Below are positions 32,824 to 41,453 of a stretch of 41,453 nucleotides of DNA, piece after piece. Position 1 is the stretch's first letter. Each line of letters starts with the position of its first letter. The notes under the pieces are model-generated. The model was not told where the DNA came from. It saw only the letters and a list, made by a program, of their open reading frames with translations, and searched no databases. The stretch comes from Bigelowiella natans CCMP2755 (Eukaryota > Cercozoa > Chlorarachniophyceae), in the NCBI GenBank assembly GCA_000320545.1, contig ADNK01002578.1, positions 1 to 41,453 of the forward strand, read 5' to 3'. Made by a program: the position numbers and the translations under genes.

Positions 32824-34782
32824 CTAGCCTTCGAATCTCTGAGAACCTCTTACTTGCCTTCGTATTGCGTCGCCCCCTTTTCGCCGCATCTGTCTATCGA
32901 GATGCACAAGATTTTTTAACATGTTGCGGCACCGCTCCATCTCACTCATGGGTTTCTCGTCAACACGAATAGCATTGGCGACATCTCTGCTATCTGGCAA
33001 AGTTTCACTCCTCCTTCTCCTCCTGCCCCCCTCAGCCTTGCATGGGGAAGGAACTGGAAGTGGGAGCTCAACTTCCTCTTGGAATCCTCGAGGGCTGAAG
33101 CCGCTGCTCAGTTTCCCTCGTGCTGCCTGCACGATCTGTCCAAGAAGTGAGAAATCATCATTCTTCTTTGTCTCGGCACATGGTGCAGCTTCTGGGGTAA
33201 GCGGTGCATGTTCTGTTGCCTTCGTTACTCTTATCCGTCGCCGCCTCCTTAGAATCTCCGCTCTCTCGAATAGCCGAGACATTGGTCGAGCCATGTCTGG
33301 TTCCTCGGTAACACGCGGCCCTTCACACTTTTCAGAAGCCTTTTCTTCGACGATCTCATTCTCGTTGCCGCCCCCTTCTTTTACTGTTGCTAGTGATGTC
33401 AAAGGAGAGATCCGGTCCAATCGTGGTGTAAGCGGTGCTGAGGGAGATACAACACTCTCCTTTTGCTCCTCGGCCTTCTTCTGCCGTATTTTGGTAGCAG
33501 GCTGTTTGCAAGTTTTGGTTACATCTTCTCCTCCGCCCTCTCCGTCATGATTACGTGGCAACCTTGGCTCACGGTGGCCCCCCTCTTCACCCAGCTTTCT
33601 CTCTTCTCCATCGTCGCTTCGGTCTTTTGCAACCACCTCCTCTTTCCTCTCTTCCTCTCCCTCGCCATTGCCCACGGAACGAGGTACAGGGAGAGGACGG
33701 ACGGTACTTGTTGAGAGGAATGAGGTCCCACCACCACCACCACCACCATCTCTTTCATGGGAGGAGGAAGAGGAGGAGGCGATGGACCATGGAGCGGCTC
33801 GATTATAGGCTCTCTTCTTTGTCTCTTTTCCCTCTTCCTTCACCTCCTCCGCCTCCTCCTTTTGCGCCCTGTTCTTATCGTTGGATGTAGAATTCATAGG
33901 AGAGCACGGTATCCGGGAAGACGATGACAACGATGACGATGGCGACGTTGCAATTGAATCGAAAGCTAACAAACCGCTCTCCCCCATCTCCTGGCTCGAA
34001 ATGTCGTTTCTCCTTTCCGTGCTAGTGGTGGTAACGGTGGTGTTTGCGAGGGAAGCGCGGCTATATTTCCCTCCACCCATAGACTCTGCAGCAGCTGCAG
34101 CAGCAGCAACATCTTCTTTCGATAGTTGCTGCCGGTGCTGTTCTGGCGATACTGCTGGAAACGAGAGGCGTACCGGAGGTCGGATTGGCTTCAGGCCAAA
34201 CAACGCTTCCTGATCGTCCTCGTTACCACTGATGCCGGAGATGCGATCTGGCGACCCGTTGCGCGAGGACCGAATAATTTCCCAGTCCACCTCTTCGTCG
34301 TCCTCGTGCCCCTCCTCGTGCTCTCCGCCATGCCTGTGATGCGCGACTGCTCCCGGCCGCACTGTCGGTCTCCTGCCCCTCCCCCTTTCTAGGGTCTCGG
34401 CATCATCATCGTCGTCTTCAGATACAGAGAGTTGGAGAGGGCTGGATGAGGAAGCACGACGATCACCACTCAGCTCACTGCTAAAAATAGAATTTACTGC
34501 GACGGGAGTGGGAGGTGGCGGCATGTGTTGGATTTGGGCAGCTAAGGAACCGAGCCGGCGTTTCTCACGCTCTCGACGCCATGCTGCCAGCAGGTCATCC
34601 ACAGGGTCTCGATGCTTCCCACTTGAAGATTCGCCTTCTAACGATGGTGGTGAAGATAGCGATGATGATGATGATGATGATGATGATGACGACAGCAATA
34701 TGGTTGATTCAGTCATGGATGGCAACAAAACTGTTGTTCTCACCTTTCTTTTTTTTTTCAGTAATTGAGAAGCAAATTGCAT
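32824..34782 (-). CDS. Long low-complexity, probably nuclear protein (main exon)
   Basis: A 652-codon frame without stops ends at 32824. Possible starts are ATG 34782 and a later ATG in PSMTES near 34717, but it may be a downstream exon of the frame at 34809-36396, whose stop is only 26 bp away. The protein is mostly disordered: a Ser run, acidic DDDDD, poly-Ala, poly-Gly, many Glu/Lys blocks and Arg runs (RRRRRR) that could act as nuclear signals. Conserved-looking parts are few: DPVDDLLAAWRREREKRRLG near the N-terminus, EVDWEIIRSSRNGSPDRI in the middle, and a C-terminal helix MERCRNMLKNLVHLDRQMRR. I recognise no domain. Reading as coding is supported by frame length, uninterrupted charge patterns and the absence of the microsatellites typical of introns here. 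Confidence 0.6.
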   Translation of the reverse strand: MQFASQLLKKKRKVRTTVLLPSMTESTILLSSSSSSSSSSSLSSPPSLEGESSSGKHRDPVDDLLAAWRREREKRRLGSLAAQIQHMPPPPTPVAVNSIFSSELSGDRRASSSSPLQLSVSEDDDDDAETLERGRGRRPTVRPGAVAHHRHGGEHEEGHEDDEEVDWEIIRSSRNGSPDRISGISGNEDDQEALFGLKPIRPPVRLSFPAVSPEQHRQQLSKEDVAAAAAAAESMGGGKYSRASLANTTVTTTSTERRNDISSQEMGESGLLAFDSIATSPSSSLSSSSRIPCSPMNSTSNDKNRAQKEEAEEVKEEGKETKKRAYNRAAPWSIASSSSSSHERDGGGGGGGTSFLSTSTVRPLPVPRSVGNGEGEEERKEEVVAKDRSDDGEERKLGEEGGHREPRLPRNHDGEGGGEDVTKTCKQPATKIRQKKAEEQKESVVSPSAPLTPRLDRISPLTSLATVKEGGGNENEIVEEKASEKCEGPRVTEEPDMARPMSRLFERAEILRRRRRIRVTKATEHAPLTPEAAPCAETKKNDDFSLLGQIVQAARGKLSSGFSPRGFQEEVELPLPVPSPCKAEGGRRRRRSETLPDSRDVANAIRVDEKPMSEMERCRNMLKNLVHLDRQMRRKGGDAIRRQVRGSQRFEG

Positions 34783-34808
34783 GGAATTGTAATGAAAGGA
34801 GAGAATGT

Positions 34809-36396
34809 TTACAAAAGATGCGCATGTCGATTCTGCAGAGTTAATTTTTTACCAAGTAATAGATCGAAGCTCTCGAAGTCCTCATCTTCTTCTTCACTCT
34901 CCTCAGAGCGCTTCTTCTTCATCATCTTCATCTCAAACACCTCCTCTGGGATATTGGAAGGCCCGGAAACCGCTCCCTCCTCTTTCAGTTCTCGCAGAAG
35001 ACGCAGTACATTGGCTTGGCGCTTGGAGCTGATGCTTGGTAGTAGTAGTGCGCTGCTTCCACCGCCTCCTCTTCCAAGCTCCCCTTCTTCTCCATTCTTG
35101 AGGAGTTTTGCGAAAGGGTCATCATCATCATCACCACCACCACCACCATCACCATCACCATCACCATCGCCGTGGATTTCCTGCTCGAGGACTCTCTTGG
35201 CCTGTTGGAGGATGACACGAGCCTTCTCATCGAGTGCTACGGTGTCAGGGTCCTGCTTTGCCATGTCTGCAACGCGACTGTATCCTCCCAGCCCACTGCT
35301 GCTGCTGAACGACGACCGGTTTGGCTGCGGACTATGTTTGTCTCCTTGATGGTAGCGATCGCCTCCATGATCAGTTTTAATACATATTTTTTTACCATCA
35401 TCACTGTTATTTCCCCCCTCCTCCTCAGCATCATCATCCCGATGGCGAACATGATGACGATGATCTGCCCTCTTCCGTGGGGACCTGGTTGAAGTGCGAT
35501 GGGCGGAAAAGTACATCTCACTGTCACCACTGGAGCTGCTGTTCTCATCATCATCAGAGTAGAGCATTGGAGAGGAGGGATAGTAGCGGCTTGGTCTTGG
35601 CGTGGCTATCGACGAAGTTGTAGAAGATGAAGCTCGCAAGCCTTTGTCATTGTGAGGAGGAATGTGGGATATAGGGGAATCAATGGGAGAAGGACACTGA
35701 GTTTTGAATGTTAAACGCGTTACATGCATGCATGCATGTGTGTGTGTGTGTGTGTGTGTTTGCAAGGAAGAGGGGAGGGAGTAAGGTAAGCAAAAAATGC
35801 AATCACGCGCACACAAATAGAAAAGCAACATTGGAAAAGAGATAAACCAGGTAAGATTCCATCCTCTCCCTCTTCATCAACTTCGTCACTTGCCTCAGTC
35901 CCTTGAAAATGCTCACGACCAACGCTATCGCGCTGCAAGTGCTCATGTTCATTTTTCCACCAAACCTGATTAATTATATGCTGTATGTTACAAGGATCCC
36001 CGCCTCATAGTATATCAAATCAAATGTAATAAAAAATGTTGTCTTAATTCTTTGTTTTCCATCATCATTTTGCTCTGAGGTGAACTACCGGTCCAATTCG
36101 ATCTCTCCCTTCCCTGCTTACTGGGGGCCCCGAACGAAAACGGGATATGAACTGAGATGCGGCATAGGTTTAGCGGTGCAAGATTTGATGGACCGTTCTA
36201 AACAAGTATTAAATGTCATCATCAACCACTATTGTGCTCGATGACCTTTCCAATTAAGGAGGTGGAACTATGCTCCTTTTGGGGTGTTATTCCCCGTTCG
36301 TCAGTTGCTGAATCCCCCCCCCAATTCTCATCATCTGGAGTCACGGACTTCGCGAGCTGCTTCTTCCGCTGTTTCATACGGTTATTCGCACGCTTC
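34809..36396 (-). CDS. Low-complexity charged protein, upstream exons; likely same gene as 32824-34782
   Basis: Three coding blocks are visible. Block 36396-36246 begins KRANNRMKQRKKQ, a strong basic nuclear signal, and enters in phase 2, so at least one earlier exon is missing. Block 35965-35848 (VWWKNEHEHLQRD to DEEGEDGILP) follows in phase. Block 35696 to about 34853 reads CPSPIDSPISHIPPH, an acidic/Ser region, a helix ARVILQQAKRVLEQEI, a poly-Gly/Asp run from ATC/ACC triplets (35123-35170), and the helix NVLRLLRELKEEG. It then either splices at 34853 or stops at 34809. The phases of the second and third blocks do not match under the simplest donor and acceptor, so one junction is wrong. 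No domain is recognised. Confidence 0.5.
35722..35759. repeat. TGCATGCATG and GT repeat in an intron of the low-complexity gene
   Basis: Overlapping TGCA words at 35722-35738 continue as (GT)n to 35759. Confidence 0.9.
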
Positions 36397-37262
36397 CTAC
36401 AAGTTAGAGAGAAGGGGCAATGGTAGTTAAGGGAAACACACACATCTCGCTCGTACGTGTTACAGTCTGGGCTTATGGCTCTTAATGGGTGACTCGTTAA
36501 TGGCTTCAAACTTACAAAATTGACTTTCCATCTATTCGAAGATTCTGTACTTCGCTACGCATTTCCCCGCCTACAGGGGTAGGTGTGGTAAGTTGTAAGT
36601 TGAATATTACAGCTGAAAAACGTGACAATCAGACATGCTTGCATCGGCACTGTTGTCTAGCAAAGAAAGCGTTCTTTGCTATGGGATAGCTTAAATCAAT
36701 AAAATCTTGTATGGAAGATTTTCACTTAATTGTGTCTTCTTCTACCTCTCCTGGATGTTACGGAAGGAGAGCGGGGTGGGGGAGAGGCCACTGCCATCGA
36801 CCGGTAGGTCTTCCCGCAAAAAACTCTGTGTCTGCGCTTCCTAAAATCTTTGTGAATTCTGATTTGCGACAATGTTATTTCTCAGGTCGTTGTCCTTTTT
36901 ACCCCGGAGTCCCACCTGCTTTGTGCACAAAAGGGATTCTCAAGCTGTGATGAGGTCACTTCGTGTGCAACGCGATGCTGCCTGAAAACGCGGGAGTATT
37001 TGTGCATGTTTATCTTGAATATAGTTGACGCAGATTATAAATAGGGGATATTTCTAGGATTTTCCTCTATTTCATGGAAGCTTTCCTTTCAATCTAATCT
37101 TAATCTTTATTCCGTAAGACGACCGCCGCGGTGACTGTGGGCGATCGGCTTTAGCCACCAGCAGAGAGAGGTTCTTATCGTACCTTCTGAGGGGAGTTTG
37201 GATTAGGATTCCGGGTTGAGGACCAAGGGAATCTCTACGGACTTGTCTTACAGGACGCTACA
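36397..37262. other. Divergent intergenic region, no supported gene
   Basis: It should contain the missing 5' exon of the minus-strand low-complexity gene and the promoter and leader of the Q/K-rich gene. A minus-strand ATG near 36532 is followed by a consensus donor GTAAGT after only five codons, but the phase does not fit the next exon. The plus frame 36711-36950 shows no domain. Confidence 0.4.
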
Positions 37263-38017
37263 ATGCCAGTGCAAGAAAGCGGCATGGACCCGAAGGCGTA
37301 CCAGCCGCCATCCCGCCACCCGCAAGCTGCACAACCAAACTCCACCTCGGGTCTCATATCAAACAAAACTCAAACATCATCATATTCCCAGCCTCGCGGA
37401 GGCAATGGATTTGCCAACCCCGCCGCCCACAGTAACCAATATACCGTCCAAGGGGGGCTTGCTAAAGCCGCAGCAGATCGATATCAGCAACAGCAGTGGC
37501 AGCTTCAGCAGCTACGACAACAGCAGCAGCTACAACAACAACAGCAGCTACAACAACAGCAGCAGCTACGGCAACAACAGCAGCTGCAGCAACAACAGCA
37601 GCTACAACGACAGAAGCAAATACAACAACAGCAGCGACAGCAGCAGCAGCAGCTCCAGTTCCAGCAATGGCAGCTGCAACAGCAGTTTCAACACCAGCGA
37701 CAACAACAGCAGCTTCAGCACCAGCAACAAACACACCAGCAACGACTGCAGTTTCAACAGCAGCATCATCATCAACAACAACAACAACAACATATGAACC
37801 AGCAGGTACGGCAGCCACAGGGGCTAGCTCAGGATGTGGTCTCCATCGGTGCAAACACCCATAAATTTCCGGGTTCTTCCACGCAACAGTATCGCATCAA
37901 CAAGAAAAGCTCTAGGTTGGTACGCGATCATGCTCGAGGCTATTCATGATCCAATTGCCCTCATATTATCACGAGGACATCATTCAAATCACAACCATTG
38001 GTGTCACCTGTGTGTGT

Positions 38018-38061
<44 letters not shown>

Positions 38062-38092
38062 CGCATTTGTATAGCTATTGACAGAAATCATG

Positions 38093-38174
<82 letters not shown>

Positions 38175-38522
38175 AGCAACCAGAGCAAGACATTGGTGAC
38201 GTCAAAGCCTAAAATGCCTTCATCATCGTCTGCACTTTCCTCATTTACTTCATCTGGGACATCTCCATTTTTCCCCACCAACAAGCGACGAACACTGGAG
38301 ACATCATTCTCCGCGACCTACCTGCAAACCTTGGCCCAGGCGAAGGTACCTAAGCGCTTCAAAAAGAAAAAGAAGCCGCAGCAGCCTGTGAAAGAGGAAA
38401 AAGTAGTTGGGCAGCCCGGGAAAAAGGCAAAGATGAAGCCGAAGGAAGAAGCTCAGAAGCCACAGAAAAAGGCCCAGAAACCACCGGAAATGGTCCTACA
38501 GCCAGCATGTTCATTACATTAG
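37263..38522 (+). CDS. Gln-rich/Lys-rich protein, probably nuclear
   Basis: Two exons (37263-37915 and 38177-38522) join in phase (TCT AG + C) to give 332 residues. The N-terminal 75 residues are a mixed polar segment (MPVQESGMDPKAYQPPSRHP). Residues about 75-185 are Gln-rich with Leu at intervals (LQQLRQQQQLQQQQ), a form typical of transcriptional co-regulator linkers. The second exon gives a Ser/Thr stretch, then NKRRTLETSFSATYLQTLAQ, which may be a short conserved helix, and a Lys-rich end (KRFKKKKKPQQP, GKKAKMKPKEEAQ) resembling a nuclear signal or a chromatin-binding tail. The intron between them is mostly GT and CT repeat. No domain is recognised. The CAG tract leaves other frames open too; this one is preferred because only it joins in phase to a plausible second exon. 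Confidence 0.55.
37481..37795. repeat. CAG/CAA repeat tract open in several reading frames
   Basis: CAG and CAA codons with CTA/CTT interruptions. Depending on frame the plus strand reads Gln-rich, Ser/Asn-rich or Ala/Thr-rich without stops through most of the tract; two minus frames read Val/Ala- and Leu-rich. Confidence 0.9.
38009..38171. repeat. GT-CT-GT repeat filling the intron of the Q/K-rich gene
   Basis: (GT)n at about 38010-38060, (CT)n at 38098-38133 and (GT)n at 38134-38171. The last block abuts the acceptor TTACAG (38171-38176). Confidence 0.95.
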
Positions 38523-38768
38523 CAAACTTAATGGTTTTTGGAGTTTTGCCATTCGCGGCCAGAAACCGATGGCTCTTGTCGCATATTGAGGCAATACCCA
38601 TCGGCATTCATTGTGGTTGACTTTCTATATGTTTATATGGTTTTCCTTCTGTGGTAAACGTGAAAAAAAAAGTGGGGGGGAAGGGATATCATCGAGATAG
38701 AAATGCCCTTCAACACCCGATTTGAGGTTTCATAGCTCAACGATTCGTAGATTCACACCGATTAACTG

Positions 38769-39081
38769 ATGATACTAATGCAGAAGGGCGACCCTATATT
38801 CCTGGACCCCCCGGATTCTGACGTGCCAGAAGTCATCGAGGAGTGCCTCTTCCATCCTCCCTTGGATGACGCTGCAATCGCCACCACCACGACCGTGAGC
38901 ACGAGCAACACCTTCACTACTCCGAAGAAGAAGAAGAAGAAGAAAAGGAGGAGGCTTGTCGATGGTAAGGAGGGTCAACACCAGCAGCAGCCCTGGAAAC
39001 GAGAGCGACCTCACCTCCCTCTGGTGGCACGCTACAGTCCTCAAGGCACATTCATTGCCTCAGGGTCCGTTAGAAAGAAAA

Positions 39082-39121
<40 letters not shown>

Positions 39122-39268
39122 CTGCTAATCTTCGAAATACCAGGTATGCGAACGGCCAGGTCGTGATTTGGGACGCACTCACTCTAGATCAGTGCCGAGT
39201 CTTCCGAGCTGAGGAAGAAGACGAAGACAACGACGGCGGCGAACAAAAGGAGAAGAAGGGGAACAGCT

Positions 39269-39302
<34 letters not shown>

Positions 39303-40284
39303 GAAGAAGAAGAACCAGCAGCCGCGCACTGGCAGCAAAAGACAACGATCATCGGCCGGGTCAACCGCCATTGTAGACCTCGACTGGTCGCGCAACGGTC
39401 GCATGCTGCTGTGTGCCAGCGCGCGGAGGAGGGCCAGGCTGTGGCGCCTTCGGGACGGGAAGAAGCTAGCGGAAGTCGACTTCGACGCCGATGTCTTCTC
39501 GATAAAACTGCATCCTTTCAACTCCAATGTCAGCACGCCAGCACTCACGTTTATCATCATCGTCATCACTCTGCGCACGCACTGGCACACGCACTCACTC
39601 GTTACTCACCCACTGTGCGAATATCGCCAACACACGTCCTCTCGTGCTGCTGCTGCATTCAAGGCGGAAGAGCACTTTGAACAACAAGCAGACGACACCT
39701 CTTCCCTCGTGATATATGTTCACATTGCACATCATCAATCATCATCAATCATCATCAATCATCACCATCATCATCATCATCATCATCATCACCATCTGTG
39801 TTATCGTCTATTTCAGGTGTGCCTAGCTTGTTTCTTCAAGAAAGAGCCTGTGCTCTTCTCGCTCATCCCTTCTTCCTCCTCCTCCTCCTCCTCCTCCTCC
39901 GATTCATCATCGTCCTCCCCTATGCATATTTCACGCCTAGCCGCTGTGGTGGAAGATAGCAACAAGCAGCAGCAGCAGCAGAATCTGAGCACTCCACATC
40001 AACAGCGCCGACACCCCAACAGCATTGACCAGCACTTCACGGCTATATTCGTTGGGGAGGACGAGATCCTGAGCGGGGGGTCCAATGGCCGCCTGTCGCG
40101 GTTTAAGATCCGAACCTCGGGACAACAAGATGATGGCCCCGCTGCTGCTAGGGCGGATAAGATCTGGGAAGGGTAGAAACCGCAATCCGAGCAGTCTCAC
40201 CGAAGAAGAAGAAGAAGAAGAAGAAGAAGAGAAGAGCAAAATGATATACCAAAACATTATATCAAATATATATATTTGTGTGTG

Positions 40285-40355
<71 letters not shown>

Positions 40356-40964
40356 TTGATGAGAGAGAAAAGGGGGCCATTATTTTGCATTAGATGCGCA
40401 AGCTGATTTTCACTCTCGTGGCATTATTGGTAGGTACATCGAGGGCCGTGCGTTCATCAAATGCCTATCCTCCTCCTCCCCCACCCCATCCTTCTCTTCC
40501 CCCTCCTCCCCTCTCCCGCCTCCGTTGTCGTCATCATTATCATCATCATCACCATCACCATCATCATCAGAGCACTTAATTGCCATCACTACTGTCGATC
40601 GGTGCGTGCGTGTCTTCGCCCTGAAGTCGCTCTCCTCAGAGGGGGTGGGGGGGGTGGGAAAGCAGCTGCAACCGAGATGCCGTCTAGTAGCGCCGGCTGC
40701 TGCTGGGGTGCCGGGCGAGAAGGCTGGGGAGCTAATCCACCCTTACAAAGATCCTCTACCGATCTCCAGGGCAATTTTCCTCGCAGATGGTTAGGAGAAA
40801 CGAAACCAGACCAACACATCCACTACCAAACGCACATGGAGCACCGCCGCCGCTCTGTGCATACAGCATTGGATCCATAAGCATTGCCCCCCCCCCTCCT
40901 CCTCCGCCTCATCTCTGCTGTTTTTCTGCTGTTGGCGTTTAAGCATCGTTTGATTCACACGAAC

Positions 40965-40996
<32 letters not shown>

Positions 40997-41053
40997 GATA
41001 AATTTCTATAGAGTGAAAAATCTCTATCTGATCACTATCTGCATGCATAATCT

Positions 41054-41092
<39 letters not shown>

Positions 41093-41280
41093 ATATCTCA
41101 CAGGTTCATCGACCTGGGTACTGGGGGTCCCCGTGCTTGGCACACAACAGCCTGACGCGCACCGCATCTACCTCTGGAATGCGACAACGGGTATGCTTAG
41201 CCAGCAACACTTACGACAAGGGGAGAGGGGGGGGGGGGGGGGAAATGTATCCGCCGTGAAGATTGTGACATATTGAGATG

Positions 41281-41320
<40 letters not shown>

Positions 41321-41453
41321 ATATGGGAGGGAAACTCCCAAAAGTACTGCGGGGGCCTCGAGCTGGTGGCCCAACTCTCAACCTCACGTCGATGGGGGGC
41401 AAAGTCCTCACTTGCGCGAGGAGACACAGTGCCGTCTACCTCTGGACAAAGTA
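38769..41453 (+). CDS. RBBP5: RBBP5/Swd1-type WD40 subunit of COMPASS, 3'-partial at the window edge
   Basis: Visible exons: 38769 (or 38778)-39064, 39144-39528, 39817-40172, about 40394-40430, 40571-40789, 41104-41190 and 41330 to beyond 41453. Phases agree except between 40172 and 40394, where a donor or tiny exon is missed. RBBP5/Swd1 is a beta-propeller core subunit of SET1/MLL complexes that methylate histone H3 Lys4. Evidence: the N-terminal DVPEVIEECLFH, as in plant and fungal homologues; ARYSPQGTFIASG + YANGQVVIWDALTLDQCRV; AIVDLDWSRNGRMLLCASA; RRARLWRLRDGKKLAEVDF; KLHPFNSN + VCLACFFKKEP; IAITTVDRCVRVFALKSL; DAHRIYLWNATTG + KLPKVLRGPR; VLTCARRHSAVYLW. Low-complexity inserts interrupt blades: Lys-rich (38925-38955), Ser-rich from AGC repeats (39264-39300) and Ser/Gln-rich (39867-39980). 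The disordered C-terminal tail of the family would lie to the right. Confidence 0.85.
39087..39119. repeat. CA repeat in RBBP5 intron 1
   Basis: (AC)n fills nearly half of the 79-bp intron between 39064 and 39144. Confidence 0.95.
39731..39795. repeat. ATCATCAATC decamers and CAT triplets in RBBP5 intron 2
   Basis: Three copies of ATCATCAATC (39731-39760) precede CAT triplets. The frame is open as poly-His, but the block lies between a donor at 39529 and the acceptor TTTCAG at 39811-39816. Confidence 0.85.
40199..40352. repeat. AAG, GT, AT and GA tracts in an RBBP5 intron
   Basis: AAG triplets at 40203-40232, (TG)n near 40277-40290, (AT)n at 40291-40323 and (GA)n at 40324-40352 follow one another. 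Confidence 0.9.
40966..41093. repeat. Two AT repeats in an RBBP5 intron
   Basis: (AT)n occupies 40966-40996 and 41058-41091, the second ending 12 bp before the exon at 41104. Confidence 0.95.
41220..41316. repeat. Poly-G and AT tracts in the last visible RBBP5 intron
   Basis: A G run at about 41228-41242 and (AT)n at 41284-41316, between the exons ending at 41190 and starting at 41330. Confidence 0.9.

Noticed and set aside
36711-36950. 79-codon plus-strand frame in the divergent spacer
   Set aside because: No recognisable content and it lies in probable promoter sequence.
1-41453. CRISPR arrays, bacterial operons, tRNA or rRNA genes
   Set aside because: The regular repeats are microsatellites without spacers; no cloverleaf or rRNA-like block was noticed and gene structure is spliced throughout.

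Overview
The window is nuclear DNA of a microbial eukaryote, probably an alga or heterotrophic protist; I cannot place it more precisely. The reasons are clear. Nearly every recognisable protein is split by many GT-AG introns, with exons as short as 21-31 nt. Introns are packed with CA, GA, CT, AT, triplet and poly-C/poly-G tracts. TAA, TAG and TGA all act as stops, so the standard code fits. Exon models below were built by hand from reading-frame phase, splice sites and remembered family motifs; no alignment was run.

Layout, left to right. (1) 1-1650: the 3' end of an LTR-type retroelement, with an integrase frame entering from the left edge, a polypurine tract and a hairpin-rich putative LTR. 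(2) 1779-2430: two tandem-repeat blocks. (3) 2729-7393 (+): a MORC-family GHKL ATPase with an unusual domain set: SUMO-interaction-like motif, RanBP2 zinc finger, Tudor-like domain, GHKL/S5 core, basic region and two CCCH zinc fingers. (4) 8717-10070 (-): a syntaxin-17-like Qa-SNARE. (5) 10840-11703 (+): a six-finger C2H2 protein. (6) 12527-16284 (-): MOCS1A/MoaA in 14 exons. (7) 17425-21087 (+): OGG1, 8-oxoguanine DNA glycosylase, in 13 exons with a large Ser/Thr-rich insert. (8) 21800-27142 (+): pyruvate kinase in 23 exons.

(9) 27859-30489 (-): an unrecognised four-helix membrane protein with a Cys-rich ectodomain, 14 exons. It is head-to-head with (10) 31019-31739 (+), a small secreted orphan protein. 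Their 0.5-kb shared promoter carries a 27-bp direct repeat. (11) 32824-36396 (-): one or two very low-complexity, probably nuclear proteins. (12) 37263-38522 (+): a Gln-rich/Lys-rich protein. (13) 38769 to beyond the right edge (+): an RBBP5/Swd1-type WD40 subunit of the COMPASS H3K4 methyltransferase complex.

The genes do not form one pathway. Several concern chromatin or genome maintenance (MORC, C2H2, OGG1, RBBP5, perhaps the Q/K-rich protein). The others are housekeeping (molybdenum cofactor, glycolysis), membrane fusion, and two orphans at the cell surface or secreted. The strongest candidate for something undescribed is the multi-reader MORC protein. Next come the Cys-rich membrane protein with its shared promoter, the OGG1 insert and the palindromic intron repeats.
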